Notes under the pieces: model-generated
Seen by the model: only the letters and a program-made list of their open reading frames with translations
Database searches by the model: none
Told to the model about the DNA's origin: nothing
Translations under genes and position numbers: made by a program
From: Limosilactobacillus equigenerosi DSM 18793 = JCM 14505
Lineage (GTDB): Bacteria; Bacillota; Bacilli; Lactobacillales; Lactobacillaceae
DNA: 64,000 nt
Direction: 5' to 3'
Assembly (NCBI RefSeq): GCF_001311375.1
Contig: NZ_BBAS01000003.1
Location: forward strand, 54,012 to 118,011
In this document: piece after piece, positions 9,488-19,249 of the stretch
Numbering within the stretch: position 1 is the first letter of the stretch
Layout: each line of letters begins with the position of its first letter

Positions 9488-9646
9488 AATTCCATTTGTA
9501 TATCGCCATATTATGGTTGGCAGTATCTACCCAAGACCGTCATTCTTGGACTACGAATGCTAAAAATGAGTGACCTTTTCCGGCATGGTCACTAACTTAA
9601 CATTAACGTCCAAGGGATTTACAAATGGAATTCCTTGGACGTTTTT
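9488..9646 (+). promoter_or_regulatory. Guanine-class purine riboswitch with expression platform
   Basis: The aptamer (9493-9559) has an 8-bp P1 (CATTTGTA with TACGAATG), a P2 arm, the invariant AGTATCTAC junction, P3 (CCAAG/CTTGG), then GGACTACG, where the C in the GAC-TA junction indicates guanine, hypoxanthine or xanthine rather than adenine. The terminator pairs 9605-9615 with 9633-9643 before a T-run. AATTCCATTTGTA (9488-9500) is the exact reverse complement of the terminator loop 9620-9632, so an antiterminator can form only when P1 does not. Purine binding should therefore turn xpt-pbuX off. Confidence 0.92.
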
Positions 9647-9676
9647 GTTTGGTGTTAATTAAAAAGGAGATTAGCA

Positions 9677-10255
9677 ATGAAGCTGTTGGAAGAACGGATT
9701 AAGCGCGATGGAATTGTCTTAGACCATGATGTTTTAAAGGTGAATTCATTTTTAAATCATCAAATCGATCCCCAATTGATGTTGCAAATTGGGGATGAAT
9801 TTGCCGCCGCGTTTGAAGAAGATCAGGTGACGAAAATTGTAACAGTTGAATCGTCTGGGATTGCGCCGGCGTTAATGGCAGGGTTAGCATTAAATGTGCC
9901 AGTTGTGTTTGCGCGGAAACACAAGAGTTTAACGTTAGTCGATCATCTGTATACGGCGGATGTCTATTCATACACCAAAAAGGTTACCAATACAATTTCA
10001 GTTGATCAAAAATTCTTAACAGCATCCGATCGCATTTTGATTATTGATGATTTTCTAGCCAATGGTCAAGCTGTTACGGGGTTGCTAGATATTGCCAAGC
10101 AAGTTGGTTGTGAAGTCGCCGGAGTCGGGATTGTGATTGAAAAGACCTACCAACAAGGAGCGCAGTTAATTAAGGATGCCGGCATTAAGTTAGTTTCCTT
10201 AGCGCGGATTGATTCTTTAGCTGACCACCAAGTTCACTTTGCGCCGGAGGATTAA
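9677..10255 (+). CDS. xpt: Xanthine phosphoribosyltransferase
   Basis: Xpt converts xanthine plus PRPP to XMP in purine salvage. Of 192 aa, the normal length, it has [20 protein letters not shown] and the PRPP loop [15 protein letters not shown] (about 121-135). AAAGGAG precedes the ATG. It is directly downstream of a guanine-type riboswitch and 3 bases upstream of the permease pbuX. Confidence 0.95.
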   Translation: MKLLEERIKRDGIVLDHDVLKVNSFLNHQIDPQLMLQIGDEFAAAFEEDQVTKIVTVESSGIAPALMAGLALNVPVVFARKHKSLTLVDHLYTADVYSYTKKVTNTISVDQKFLTASDRILIIDDFLANGQAVTGLLDIAKQVGCEVAGVGIVIEKTYQQGAQLIKDAGIKLVSLARIDSLADHQVHFAPED

Positions 10256-10258
10256 TCA

Positions 10259-11524
10259 ATGAATCAACTTAAACCTACGCAAGCCGCCGTGTTAGGGATG
10301 CAACATTTATTAGCGATGTACTCAGGAGCGGTAGCCGTCCCATTGTTAATTGGGACCGCGCTGCATTTTAATGCACAACAAATGACGTATTTAGTGTCAA
10401 TTGATATTTTTATGTGTGGACTTGCAACGTTGATTCAATTATGGCGGAATCAATATGTCGGGATTGGCTTGCCAGTCGTGTTAGGATGTGCAATTCAAGC
10501 GGTGCAGCCGTTAACGATGATTGGCCATCATTTTTCAATCGGGACCATGTATGGGGCGATTATCATGGCGGGGTTGTTCGTGTTTCTTATTGCTGGTTGG
10601 TTTGCGAAGTTGAAGCGATTCTTCCCACCAGTGGTGACGGGCACGTTAATTACCATGATTGGGTTGTCATTAATTCCAGTAGCGATTCAGCAATTAGGTG
10701 GCGGTGATGCGACCGCGAAGCAGTTTGGGGCCGGCGAAAACTTATTGCTCTGGTTTCTAACCATCATCGTGATTGTCTTGATTCAAGTATTTGCGAAGGG
10801 ATTTTGGAATTCGATTGCCGTTTTATTAGGTTTGATTGTTGGCTCGTTGGTGGCAGCAATGATGCGGATGGTGTCAACGACGCCGGTTACGCAAGCGGCG
10901 TGGGTCCATGTCCCAACCCCATTTTACTTTGGGATGCCCCACTTTGAATGGTCATCAATTCTAACGATGTGTGTGGTGGCGTTAGTTTCAATGGTTGAGT
11001 CAACCGGGGTTTTCTTAGCCTTAGGTGATTTGTTACAGCAAGACGTGGCAACGGATGATTTAAAACGTGGTTACCGGGCTGAAGGAATTGCCGTTATGTT
11101 AGGGGGGATTTTTAACACCTTTCCATACACTACGTTCTCCCAAAACGTGGGGTTATTACAACTTAGTGGGATCAAAACGAAACAACCAATTTACTGGTCA
11201 GCAGGCTTATTAATGTTACTTGGTTTATTACCTAAAATGGGGGCCTTAGTGACGATGATTCCAACGCCGGTCCTTGGGGGCGCGATGTTGGTGATGTTTG
11301 CGATGATTGCGGTGCAAGGGATTAAAATGCTCAGCCAAGTTGATTTTAATTCGCAAAAGAATCTTTTAATTATGGGGATTTCGATTGGCCTAGGGTTGGG
11401 AGTATCAGTTTACCCTAGCTTATTCCAAGGATTACCGGCCACGGCGCAATTACTGCTCGGAAATGGGATTGTGATTAGTACGATTGCTGCCGTAGGATTA
11501 AATATCTTATTACCAAAACGCTAA
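10259..11524 (+). CDS. pbuX: Xanthine permease (NCS2 family)
   Basis: A 421-aa integral membrane protein of the nucleobase/cation symporter 2 family. It starts with QAAVLGMQHLLAMYSGAV, contains the conserved FNTFPYTTFSQNVGLLQLSG segment and ends at the last helices. The expected substrate is xanthine, given its coupling to xpt. It is under the same riboswitch. Confidence 0.94.
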   Translation: MNQLKPTQAAVLGMQHLLAMYSGAVAVPLLIGTALHFNAQQMTYLVSIDIFMCGLATLIQLWRNQYVGIGLPVVLGCAIQAVQPLTMIGHHFSIGTMYGAIIMAGLFVFLIAGWFAKLKRFFPPVVTGTLITMIGLSLIPVAIQQLGGGDATAKQFGAGENLLLWFLTIIVIVLIQVFAKGFWNSIAVLLGLIVGSLVAAMMRMVSTTPVTQAAWVHVPTPFYFGMPHFEWSSILTMCVVALVSMVESTGVFLALGDLLQQDVATDDLKRGYRAEGIAVMLGGIFNTFPYTTFSQNVGLLQLSGIKTKQPIYWSAGLLMLLGLLPKMGALVTMIPTPVLGGAMLVMFAMIAVQGIKMLSQVDFNSQKNLLIMGISIGLGLGVSVYPSLFQGLPATAQLLLGNGIVISTIAAVGLNILLPKR

Positions 11525-11529
11525 AAAAT

Positions 11530-11570
11530 AAATGGACGAGCAACTAAAATGTTACTCGTCCATTTTATTT
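11530..11570. terminator. Bidirectional terminator between pbuX and the tetR-like gene
   Basis: AAATGGACGAG pairs with CTCGTCCATTT. T-runs lie on both sides, serving the convergent genes. Confidence 0.85.
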
Positions 11571-12212
11571 ACATGGTTAAATAGATGTTTAATTGGGCAC
11601 CAAGTTTTTGTGATTCAGTTTCCCAATCAAAATTATCGCGATTAACGGTCATTAATTTGAAGTATTCACCAAATAAAAGCCGGCATACCTCTAATAGAAA
11701 CGTTTGATAGGTAATGTTAGTGGGGAAATAGTGATCTAATAATTGATTAAACTCAGTTATAAATGCTTGATTCCCGTTAGTAGTTGCGAATTGTTGTAAT
11801 TGTTCGCGGAGTGGAGGGTTAACTAATAATTGATCAAGGACAAGAGCCATGAGGTACCAATTTTGGCGTAAAAATTGAAGTCGCTCCGTCATTAAGGATT
11901 GGCAAAAGGCTAAACTTGATGGGTAAGATTGCCCTTTTAATTGCACTAAGACATCGTGTTGGAAGTTAGGAATTAAGGTCGAAGTAATTGGAGCTAGGAC
12001 AGCTTGTAGCAGGCCGGCCTTGTTTTTAAAGTATTTAAAAATGGTACCTTCACCAATGCCAGCGGTTTTAGCGATTTGGGCTGTTGATGTGGCAGCGTAG
12101 CTTGAGTGCTAAATAACTGACTGGCCGCCAGGAGCGCTTTTTGCTTGGCAGGTTGAAATGTCTGCTGGGCAACCCAGTTCGCAAAATGTTGATCAATCTT
12201 CGTAGTTGTCAT
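11569..12212 (-). CDS. TetR/AcrR family regulator of the adjacent ABC exporter (one frameshift)
   Basis: The reconstructed protein is about 214 aa. The N-terminal HTH becomes readable only across a frame break near 12105: YAATSTAQIAKTAGIGEGTIFKYFKNKAGLL, a classic TetR helix-turn-helix. The C-terminal part is ligand-binding and not specific. It is the last gene of a three-gene minus-strand operon (ATPase, permease, regulator). Two inverted repeats in the operon promoter are its likely operators, so it should repress its own operon. Confidence 0.85.
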
Positions 12213-12215
12213 AAT

Positions 12216-13313
12216 TTATACCTTTCGATAACGTTTTAATCCGATAATATTAACTGCAGTGAGGATGACAATAAAGATTAGGAGGGCTCCTAAATCGCCG
12301 ATGACATCAGTTAGGGTCGCTCCCTGCAAAATAATTTGACTGAGGGCATCCCCAGCATATTTAATTGGTAAAATTGTCCCAATCCATTGCGCCCAGTTAG
12401 CCATGGTATCAAGCGGGATAATCCCAGAAAAGAAGATTTGGGGAACGACGACAAGGGGAATAAATTGCATCATTTGGAATTCGGAACCAGCAAAGGTAGA
12501 TAATAAAATCCCAAATGATAAGGCAACGAGGGCGGTTAAGAAGGCCACAACAATAATGGCGCCAATGTTACCAACCACTTCTAAGTGCAATAACCAAATC
12601 GTAGCTAACACAATGACGGTTGTTTGAACTACCGCAGCGATACCATATGATAACATGTAGCCGCCGATGATTTCACTTCGTTTAATTGGCGTTGCTAATA
12701 AGCGGTCTAAGGTGCCGGAAGTTCGTTCGCCTAAAAGGGCCATCCCAGAAATCAAGAAAACAAAGAAGAAAATAAAGAAGGCAAGTAAGATTGGGATAAT
12801 CTTGCTAAAGAAACCAGTGTCTTCGTTCCCATAAACGTAGTGTTGGGTGATTTTAACTTGAGCGGGGGCAGGAAGGGATTGGCCAGTGGCTTGAGCCAGT
12901 TTAGATACCGTGGCGAATAATTGTTGGTTACTAGTTTTAGCTAAAGTACTTTGTAAGATTTGGCGGGTAAATTGGGTTTTAGCCGAATCAGTATTAGCAT
13001 AGGTAACGATTAATTTTTGGTCGTTCTGACCGATTAAGGTTGCATCAACTTGATGCTTTTTAAGTGCCTGGCTAGCGGCTTGTTTGGTGGTAAATTGTTT
13101 TACCGAAACATGCTTGGTGGCATCTAATTGGGAAACTAGGGTTGCATTGACCTGGCTAGTAGCTAATTTAATATGTGGTTTGGTATTAGTTGTAAAAACG
13201 ATGTTTAATAAAAACATAATTAAAATTGGAGCAACCAACATTAACGCAATGGTGCGCTTGTCACGAATTAATTGTTTTAAAATCCGGTTAGTTAAAGCGA
13301 GTAAACGAGTCAT
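12216..13313 (-). CDS. ABC-2 type exporter permease
   Basis: A 365-aa membrane protein of the ABC-2 family (YhgE/NatB-like topology): one N-terminal helix (MLVAPILIMFLLNIVF), a long extracellular stretch, then five or six helices with GERTSGTLDRLLATPIKRSEI before the third helix, a conserved ABC-2 motif. It forms an exporter with the upstream ATPase. Substrate unknown; TetR-linked exporters of this type usually handle drugs or other toxic compounds. Confidence 0.88.
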   Translation of the reverse strand: MTRLLALTNRILKQLIRDKRTIALMLVAPILIMFLLNIVFTTNTKPHIKLATSQVNATLVSQLDATKHVSVKQFTTKQAASQALKKHQVDATLIGQNDQKLIVTYANTDSAKTQFTRQILQSTLAKTSNQQLFATVSKLAQATGQSLPAPAQVKITQHYVYGNEDTGFFSKIIPILLAFFIFFFVFLISGMALLGERTSGTLDRLLATPIKRSEIIGGYMLSYGIAAVVQTTVIVLATIWLLHLEVVGNIGAIIVVAFLTALVALSFGILLSTFAGSEFQMMQFIPLVVVPQIFFSGIIPLDTMANWAQWIGTILPIKYAGDALSQIILQGATLTDVIGDLGALLIFIVILTAVNIIGLKRYRKV

Positions 13314-13316
13314 AAT

Positions 13317-14038
13317 TTAATCCTCCAAGGTATGTTCGGCGGCTAAGAAAACAGCTTCGATTGAATCAACTTGGTATTGTTGTTTCAAATTTTGCGGACT
13401 ATCAGTGGCAATGATACGACCTTGCATTAATAAGTTAACTTCGTCGACGAGTTCGGCTTCGTCCATCACGTGGGTCGTGACTAAAATCCCGGTTCCCTGA
13501 TCACGACGGCGTTCTAATTCTGCCCAAATTTGATGTCGTAAAGCTGGATCAATCCCCACGGTTGGTTCATCTAAAATTAATAATTCTGGATTTCCCAACA
13601 GGGCAATGGCTAGGGAAAGGCGCCGTTTCATTCCACCAGAAAAGTCGCTCACCGGTTTATCGAGGTCTGCCGTTAAAGCGACGGTGGTAGCAGCCTGTTG
13701 AATTTGTGTTGCTAAGGTTTGATGATTGAGCCACGCATCTTGCCAAAGAATACTAAATTTTCTCGGGCAGTTAATGATTCATAAAGCGCATCCGATTGCG
13801 CCATGTAACCAATCCGTCCTAAAATTTTCCGATTCGGCATCGTAGTTTGGAGTACTAAAGCTTCACCGGCAGTGGCTTTTTCCATCCCGAGGGTCGTTTT
13901 AATGAGAGTTGATTTACCAGCGCCGGAGGGACCGATTAACCCAACGATTTTTCCACTAGGGACGGTCATGTTGACGTCAGCTAAAACAACTTGGTTACCA
14001 AATTGTTTTCGTAAATTATGAATAGTAATTTGATTCAT
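13317..14038 (-). CDS. ABC exporter ATP-binding protein (one frameshift)
   Basis: About 240 aa. Walker A GPSGAGKST, Q-loop YMAQSD, signature FSGGMKRRLSLAIALL, Walker B LLILDEPTVGID and switch histidine VTTHVMDEAE are all present. The frame breaks near 13715, after ENLVFFGKM. The start at 14038 has GGAGG just upstream. It overlaps no neighbour and is followed 3 bases later by the permease gene. Confidence 0.9.
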
Positions 14039-14060
14039 CAGCGAATCCTCCAATTTAATT

Positions 14061-14124
14061 AAGTGAGTAATCACTCACTTGTTAATGTGGTTACATTGTA
14101 TAGTGAGTGTTTACTCACTGTCAA
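14061..14124 (-). promoter_or_regulatory. Promoter with two TetR-type operators
   Basis: On the minus strand TTGACA (14124-14119) and TACAAT (14100-14095) are 18 bases apart. AGTGAGT-N4-ACTCACT (14102-14119) fills the spacer, and AAGTGAGT-N4-ACTCACTT (14061-14080) lies between the -10 box and the ribosome site. Both share the same half site, which suits autoregulation by the TetR protein of this operon. Confidence 0.8.
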
Positions 14125-14161
14125 GTAAAAAGTAGTGGTAAAAATAAATTTACCACTACTT
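14125..14161 (-). terminator. Terminator downstream of the EIIC-like gene
   Basis: AAGTAGTGGTAAA pairs with TTTACCACTACTT, with a short T-run on the minus strand and a longer one on the plus strand. It insulates the EIIC-like gene from the ABC operon promoter. Confidence 0.75.
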
Positions 14162-14196
14162 TTTTTTACTTGTAATTATTTAATTTGGAGTTGAGA

Positions 14197-15306
14197 TTAA
14201 ACTAAATCTAAGTGAAGTTGATTATCCTTGATGAAGCCAGCCCGCTTCAAGAAGAAGTAAAGAACCAGTGACATCACGGCTGGGAGGACGACCCCGCAAC
14301 CCATGTAAGCCAACAGTTGATCAGCCCCTTTGGATAGGTAAGCGATTGGGGCGATGAGGGAATTCAAACCAAGTCCCCCTAAGGTATAGGTTGAACGCAT
14401 CCCGAAGACAACCGTGGCTAATGGAGCACAAACGGCGGCGGAGACAATTGATGGTACGAGCAACCAAGGGTTAACTAATAGGTTCGGGAATTGCACTTTA
14501 GGGGTGATTAACCCTTGGGCGATGTTAGCCCCAAGATCGTTTTGGCGCCATGACATTACCGTGAAGGCGACGAATTGAGACGTGGTCCCGATTAAAGCGG
14601 CGGCTGATGAAACTGGGTCTAGCGTTAAGGCCACGGCAAGGGCCGCCGAAGAAGCGGGCGTCATTAAGAATAAGGCCCAAACAACGGAAATGGCAACGGA
14701 GCCGAGCACGGGTGAAACTTGCATCAAATGAGCGATGGAGGCAGAAACTGCTAAGAGGGCGGGCGTTACGACACTGGCGAGCACTAAGCCGGCAGCCACC
14801 CCAACCGCTAAGGAACCGAACGGGACCAGAACCATATCTAGAGGGGTTTTTCCGGTCAGGAATTTCCCAACAACAACGGCGATTAAAGCCGCAGCTAAAG
14901 AGGAAACTGGTTGCCCGGTGGTGAAGACCGGGGCATTGGCAGCCGTTGGGTAAACTTGGCCCGTGGCAGTGACGGCTTGGACAGCACTATTCGTAAAGTG
15001 AACCGCATTTGCACCAACCATGGCGGAGGCCATCGAAGCAAACGTAACTAACGTATTCGTATGTAATTGTGAAGCAACGGCATAGCCAATGGCGGGCGCT
15101 AATAAAACTTGCGTTGCGGCCCCCACTAAGGTTAAGGCCGGTACGTGGGTGAGATTACCAATGGTTTGCGTTAACAATCCACCACCTAAAATGACCAGGA
15201 CGGCGTTGGCAACAGCGGCGAAAACCCGGTAGGCAGCCGCTAAGTATCGTGACGAAGATTGAGATGATTGGCGAGTCGCGCTCGCCATGGTTGCTGAAGT
15301 ATCCAT
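14197..15306 (-). CDS. PTS EIIC-like membrane protein (orphan)
   Basis: A 369-aa, roughly ten-helix protein of the PTS_EIIC_2 type. It contains GGGLLTQTIG in the first helix, ATQVLLAPAIGYAVA, PLDMVLVPFGSLAVG and a final FFLKRAGFIKDNQLHLDL tail typical of this group. No EIIA or EIIB partner is near, so transport and phosphorylation cannot be assumed. The start is set at ATG 15306, seven bases after GGAGGG, rather than the TTG two codons upstream. Confidence 0.75.
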   Translation of the reverse strand: MDTSATMASATRQSSQSSSRYLAAAYRVFAAVANAVLVILGGGLLTQTIGNLTHVPALTLVGAATQVLLAPAIGYAVASQLHTNTLVTFASMASAMVGANAVHFTNSAVQAVTATGQVYPTAANAPVFTTGQPVSSLAAALIAVVVGKFLTGKTPLDMVLVPFGSLAVGVAAGLVLASVVTPALLAVSASIAHLMQVSPVLGSVAISVVWALFLMTPASSAALAVALTLDPVSSAAALIGTTSQFVAFTVMSWRQNDLGANIAQGLITPKVQFPNLLVNPWLLVPSIVSAAVCAPLATVVFGMRSTYTLGGLGLNSLIAPIAYLSKGADQLLAYMGCGVVLPAVMSLVLYFFLKRAGFIKDNQLHLDLV

Positions 15307-15399
15307 CGGCAATCCCTCCTTTAAAATTAAAATTTAATTAGAATAGTGATTATTATAATTATAGAAAATTAATTTTCAAGTTGTTTTAGGAAAAGTTTG

Positions 15400-15437
15400 G
15401 ATAATAAAACCGGAAGCGAGTGAAAAGGCTTCCGGTT
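15400..15437 (-). terminator. Terminator after the NADH oxidase gene
   Basis: AACCGGAAGC pairs with GCTTCCGGTT and is followed on the minus strand by TTTTATTAT. Confidence 0.8.
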
Positions 15438-15458
15438 GGTAGATAAACTTAATTTTAA

Positions 15459-16802
15459 TTATTGATTAGCTTTAGCAACCGCTTGTTGACCCAAGAGGTT
15501 AATGAAGTTAAATGGTCGGTCAAAGTTTGGTTGGAAGAGCATATCGACCATCGCCATGAAGTCAATCGTGTTCTTGTTTTGAATCATGACCGAAACAACA
15601 TTGGCGTAGGCTGAAATATCAATATCACTCATGAATTGGGCTCCGAGAATCCGGCGGTTAGTCTTGTCCCAAACAACCGTTCCGAGGACTTGGTGGTTGT
15701 TGGGCATAAATTCCGGCCGATAATTATCTTCAAAGGTTACGGCTTCGGCATCAAGGCCAGCTTCCTTGGCAAGATCAAGGGTTAACCCAGATGCAACCAT
15801 CGTTTGGCCATAAAGTTCAAGGCCAGACGTTGATTGGGTTCCCATGTATTCAGCCGTGTTCCCAAAGAGGTTTTGGGCGACTAAGGCCCCTTGGCGAATA
15901 GCGTTGGTAGCCAATGGAATGTAAGCGGCCTTCCCCGTTGGATTGTAGTGTACTTGGACGGAGTCGCCAGCACCGTAAACATCTGGATCAGACGTTTGCA
16001 TGTAGTTATTGGTGATGATGGCACCGCGATCATCCATATCAAGTTGGCCCTTGAAGAGATCCGTGTTCGGCCGGAACCCAATACAAAGCACCGCCATATC
16101 AACGTCGTATGCCCCAGCATCAGTTTTGACGGTTACGCCATCGCTACCGTGATCAACAAAGCCGGCCACGCGTTGACCAAGGGCTAATTCAACGCCTTTA
16201 TCGGTAAACAATTGTTCCATCCGGTCCGTGTACTCGTGATCAAAGTACTTACTTAAAATCCGTTCATTACCATCAATTAAGACGACTTCTTTGCCTTGCT
16301 TGTTGTAAGCTTCGACTAATTCGATCCCGATGTAACCAGCCCCGATAATGGCAATCTTCTTGGCTTTAGGAGCTTGTTCGAAGAGTTCAGTGGCGTGGTG
16401 GTAGTTCTTACATAGGTAAACGTTTGGTGAATCAATCCCGTCCATTGGAGGAATAATTGGCCAAGAACCAGTCGTGACGACTAACTTGTCGTAAGTGTCA
16501 GTTGTTTCAATCTCAGTCTTTAAATCTTTAACGACTAAGGTTTTATTTTTAACGTCAACACTTAAAACTTCGTGTTCCATGTGAACGTCTGCACCAAGTT
16601 CTGTTAAGGCTGCAGGGCTAGAATAAAACATATCATCAATGCTAGTAGCCACGCCACCTAAGTAAGTTGCAATCCCACAGGAAAGGAAAGAGACGTTATC
16701 ATTCTTTTCGTAAATAACGACTTCTTCGCCAGGGTGGGCGCTTAATAATTGGGATGCAACGGTTGTGCCGGCGTGGGTACAACCAATAATTACAGTTTTC
16801 AT
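15459..16802 (-). CDS. nox: NADH oxidase (FAD-dependent, probably water-forming)
   Basis: A 447-aa flavoprotein of the CoA-disulfide reductase/NADH oxidase family. The FAD motif is at the N-terminus (VIIGCTHAGTTVA), followed by the redox cysteine in NVSFLSCGIA, a second dinucleotide fold IAIIGAGYIGIELVEAY for NADH and the FAD-binding VYGAGDSVQV. The single active-site cysteine is typical of enzymes reducing O2 to water and regenerating NAD+ in lactobacilli. The ATG at 16802 has GGAGG nearby. Upstream lie a cre-like site and a Rex-like site. Confidence 0.92.
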   Translation of the reverse strand: MKTVIIGCTHAGTTVASQLLSAHPGEEVVIYEKNDNVSFLSCGIATYLGGVATSIDDMFYSSPAALTELGADVHMEHEVLSVDVKNKTLVVKDLKTEIETTDTYDKLVVTTGSWPIIPPMDGIDSPNVYLCKNYHHATELFEQAPKAKKIAIIGAGYIGIELVEAYNKQGKEVVLIDGNERILSKYFDHEYTDRMEQLFTDKGVELALGQRVAGFVDHGSDGVTVKTDAGAYDVDMAVLCIGFRPNTDLFKGQLDMDDRGAIITNNYMQTSDPDVYGAGDSVQVHYNPTGKAAYIPLATNAIRQGALVAQNLFGNTAEYMGTQSTSGLELYGQTMVASGLTLDLAKEAGLDAEAVTFEDNYRPEFMPNNHQVLGTVVWDKTNRRILGAQFMSDIDISAYANVVSVMIQNKNTIDFMAMVDMLFQPNFDRPFNFINLLGQQAVAKANQ

Positions 16803-16848
16803 GTGATAAACCTCCGTTGAGTTAATCATTAATCATCTTTTCGAGGTA

Positions 16849-16947
16849 AGTATAGCATCATAGTGGAAACGATTACAAGAGATATTCACGGCATTTTATT
16901 AATCAAACGATAAGTGAAAACGAGGTAGATTGTGAAAATGTTCGCAA
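16849..16947 (-). promoter_or_regulatory. nox promoter with cre-like and Rex-like sites
   Basis: On the minus strand TTGTAA (16878-16873) and TATACT (16854-16849) are 18 bases apart. TGGAAACGATTACA (16864-16877) matches the cre consensus at 13 of 14 positions and overlaps the -35 box. TTGTGAAAATGTTCGCAA (16930-16947) matches the Rex consensus TTGTGAA-N4-TTCACAA with one mismatch. Control by redox state and carbon source is inferred. Confidence 0.55.
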
Positions 16948-17109
16948 GATAACTGGTGGTTACTAACTTAGGCTTGTGAAAGTAATTGTTAATTGGGGAT
17001 AAAAATTAACGAAAAACTTTAATATTCTTCATTATTACGTTGTGATAAGTAGGGAATTGTGGAATAATATTATCTTGTGATAAATATATATTTATAAGGA
17101 GTTTGTTAA

Positions 17110-18346
17110 ATGAATTTTTGTCCTAATTGTGGTTCTAAATTGAATCCAGAAAGCAGATTCTGCCCAAGTTGCGGTAGTAAATTAGTTTCAGGTAGTAACC
17201 ATAGCCTTAAAGAAAGTGTCGTGACAAATAAGGTTACAGTAGAACCAAAAAAAAGAACGTGTTCGGGAAATGAGTACGCTTGTAGCTAATAAAGCTAACG
17301 ATATGAAAACGTGGATTAATAAGTATTGGAAAGATGCGCGTGAGGGAGATTCTAAAAAGCGACGTGGTTTAATTATATTAGCAGTATTAGTTGTTATTAT
17401 TTGGTTTGGTGGGAATAGGTATTATTCTCCAAGTGCCCAAATGGATCGTGCTATTGCTGCGTTAAGTAATCCTAAGAAAAATGCCGGGAAGTATGTAACA
17501 ACAACAACGTCTGGTGTAAAAATAAATAATAAAACGGTTAAGGGGCTTCAAAATCGGTACTATGAAGATTCGTCTAGTTTAGCTGATGTTAAAGCTAATT
17601 CATTGAAAAATCTAGAATCTCCAACTGTTACTGGCAATGAACCAAGTGCTAATAATTACTGGACATTCGTAAAGAGTGGTCGGTCATGGTTGTTATGGCC
17701 AAAATATAAACTGAATGTTCCTGTCAATAATGTTGAAGTTTTGACTGATATTAAAGATTTAGAAATTAAGCAAAACGATCAAAATGTAGGTAAGGCAAAT
17801 GAAGTTATTAATACTAATGATGGTAACTTATACAAGTTAGTATTACGTAATCAGCTTCCTGGTAAGCATGAGTATGTTGGACAGGCAGATTTAAATGGTC
17901 ATAATTTAGAATTAAAGGAAGACGTAGACGGATCTAAAGTAAAATTCTTTGGATTACCAAAGTCATCTGATGTTGAAAATTTATTAACGTCAGTATTAAG
18001 TCATCAAGATAGCGCTGAATATGACGATTTATTTGTAAATGGAATTAATAATAGCAGTTATAAAGAAATGATGAGTAAGAATAATGCAGACAAGCAAGGA
18101 AATGATTATAATCCAAATAGTTTGGGAGAAGTGAAAGTGCGTTCTATTGTTCCTGTTACAAGTAAGGAATTCAAAGTTGTTTATGATGTGACATTGTCTA
18201 ACTATGATGATAAATCTAGAAAAATTGTAGAAAAAGAAGCTATTATTGAAAAATCCCCAGAAAATAATCAAAATAAAACATTTAAATACCCATGGATTAT
18301 CAAACAATTAATGGGAAATAAAGTATTACGCGAAGACTCACTATAG
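17110..18346 (+). CDS. Zinc-ribbon, single-pass membrane protein, TcaA-like (one frameshift)
   Basis: The N-terminus has two CxxC pairs (FCPNCGSKL and FCPSCGSKL) forming a zinc ribbon, then a basic stretch, one transmembrane helix (LIILAVLVVIIWFGG) and a large extracellular region of about 270 residues. This layout resembles TcaA/YvbJ proteins of Gram-positive bacteria, linked to cell-envelope stress. The frame breaks in an eight-A run near 17250; seven As would join both parts. TAAGGAG precedes the ATG. It is followed 10 bases later by a second zinc-ribbon protein. The DNA is AT-richer than its neighbours. Confidence 0.75.
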
Positions 18347-18356
18347 GAATAATAAA

Positions 18357-19112
18357 ATGAAATATTGTACTAATTGCGGATCAGAAATTTCTTTAGGTAA
18401 TTCATTTTGTACTAATTGTGGTGCTAAGGTTGATGCTATGGGGAGTTCTGAAACTACATTGCAAACGATTAAGAAACCACGTCGAATTAACGGTGACGCC
18501 TTAAAAGTGCATGGCTCACCATATTTTAATTGGTTAGTACGATCAATCAAGCACCCAAGTTCACTTGCAAAAGAAGAGAATCAATATGGGTTAGTAACCT
18601 TAGTATTAGAAATATTATTACTTCCTTTCACAATTTGGCTTGGAACTAAATGGATGTTAATTAAATTAATTGAAATTTGGAATCAAGTATCAACTCAAGT
18701 TGAAATTGGTGACAAAGTTGATATTGATGATATTAAAGATGTTCTAACTGTACTAAATTCACACAAAATAATTACAGTAATTCTTAAGCATGAATATATC
18801 ACCATAATGTTGGTTGGATTAGTCGTGTTAGCCGTTACGATTGGGTTAGCCGTCTTTGCCATGAAGCAATTCACTGCCCAACCACTTGAATTCCGTGATT
18901 ACGCGAACCAAGTTGGCCATTACAGCGCGATTTTAGTGCCGGTGGAAGTCCTATTAGGTTTGTATACTTACTTCATGCAAAGCACGACGGGGTCGATGTT
19001 ATTGTTGGTAATTGTCTTGTTAATGATGATTATTGGCCTGCGGGCGTTAATTGCGCCATTAGCAGCGGCCGAATTTGTTAAGTGGAATGATTTTAGTTAC
19101 GTTGGGGATTAA
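18357..19112 (+). CDS. Zinc-ribbon multi-pass membrane protein
   Basis: A 251-aa protein with an N-terminal zinc ribbon (YCTNCGSEI ... FCTNCGAKV), a linker and about five hydrophobic helices (from about residue 75). Function unknown; similar zinc-ribbon membrane proteins are common in lactobacilli. The gene looks mosaic: up to about 18810 it is AT-rich with rare-looking codons, after that it has the codon use of the surrounding core genome. This suggests recombination within the gene. It is probably co-transcribed with the TcaA-like gene upstream. Confidence 0.7.
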   Translation: MKYCTNCGSEISLGNSFCTNCGAKVDAMGSSETTLQTIKKPRRINGDALKVHGSPYFNWLVRSIKHPSSLAKEENQYGLVTLVLEILLLPFTIWLGTKWMLIKLIEIWNQVSTQVEIGDKVDIDDIKDVLTVLNSHKIITVILKHEYITIMLVGLVVLAVTIGLAVFAMKQFTAQPLEFRDYANQVGHYSAILVPVEVLLGLYTYFMQSTTGSMLLLVIVLLMMIIGLRALIAPLAAAEFVKWNDFSYVGD

Positions 19113-19177
19113 CTTATATGCCGTTACGTTTATCTTGAATAATTTATTCCAATTTATTCATCGAGCAATCGAAGGTT

Positions 19178-19219
19178 AGGTCGTGAGCCGGCATGCGTCG
19201 CTATTCATTTGCCGTCGAA
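19178..19219 (+). repeat. Internally deleted copy of the dispersed repeat (R7)
   Basis: AGGTCGTGAGCCGGCATGCG is followed after a short gap by TTGCCGTCGAA, the left and right termini of the R1-R6 family without the inner stems. It lies 65 bases after the upstream stop codon, in the same orientation as that gene. Confidence 0.6.
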
Positions 19220-19249
19220 AAAGCTTTGCCTTTGCCTAGCTGCATATTT

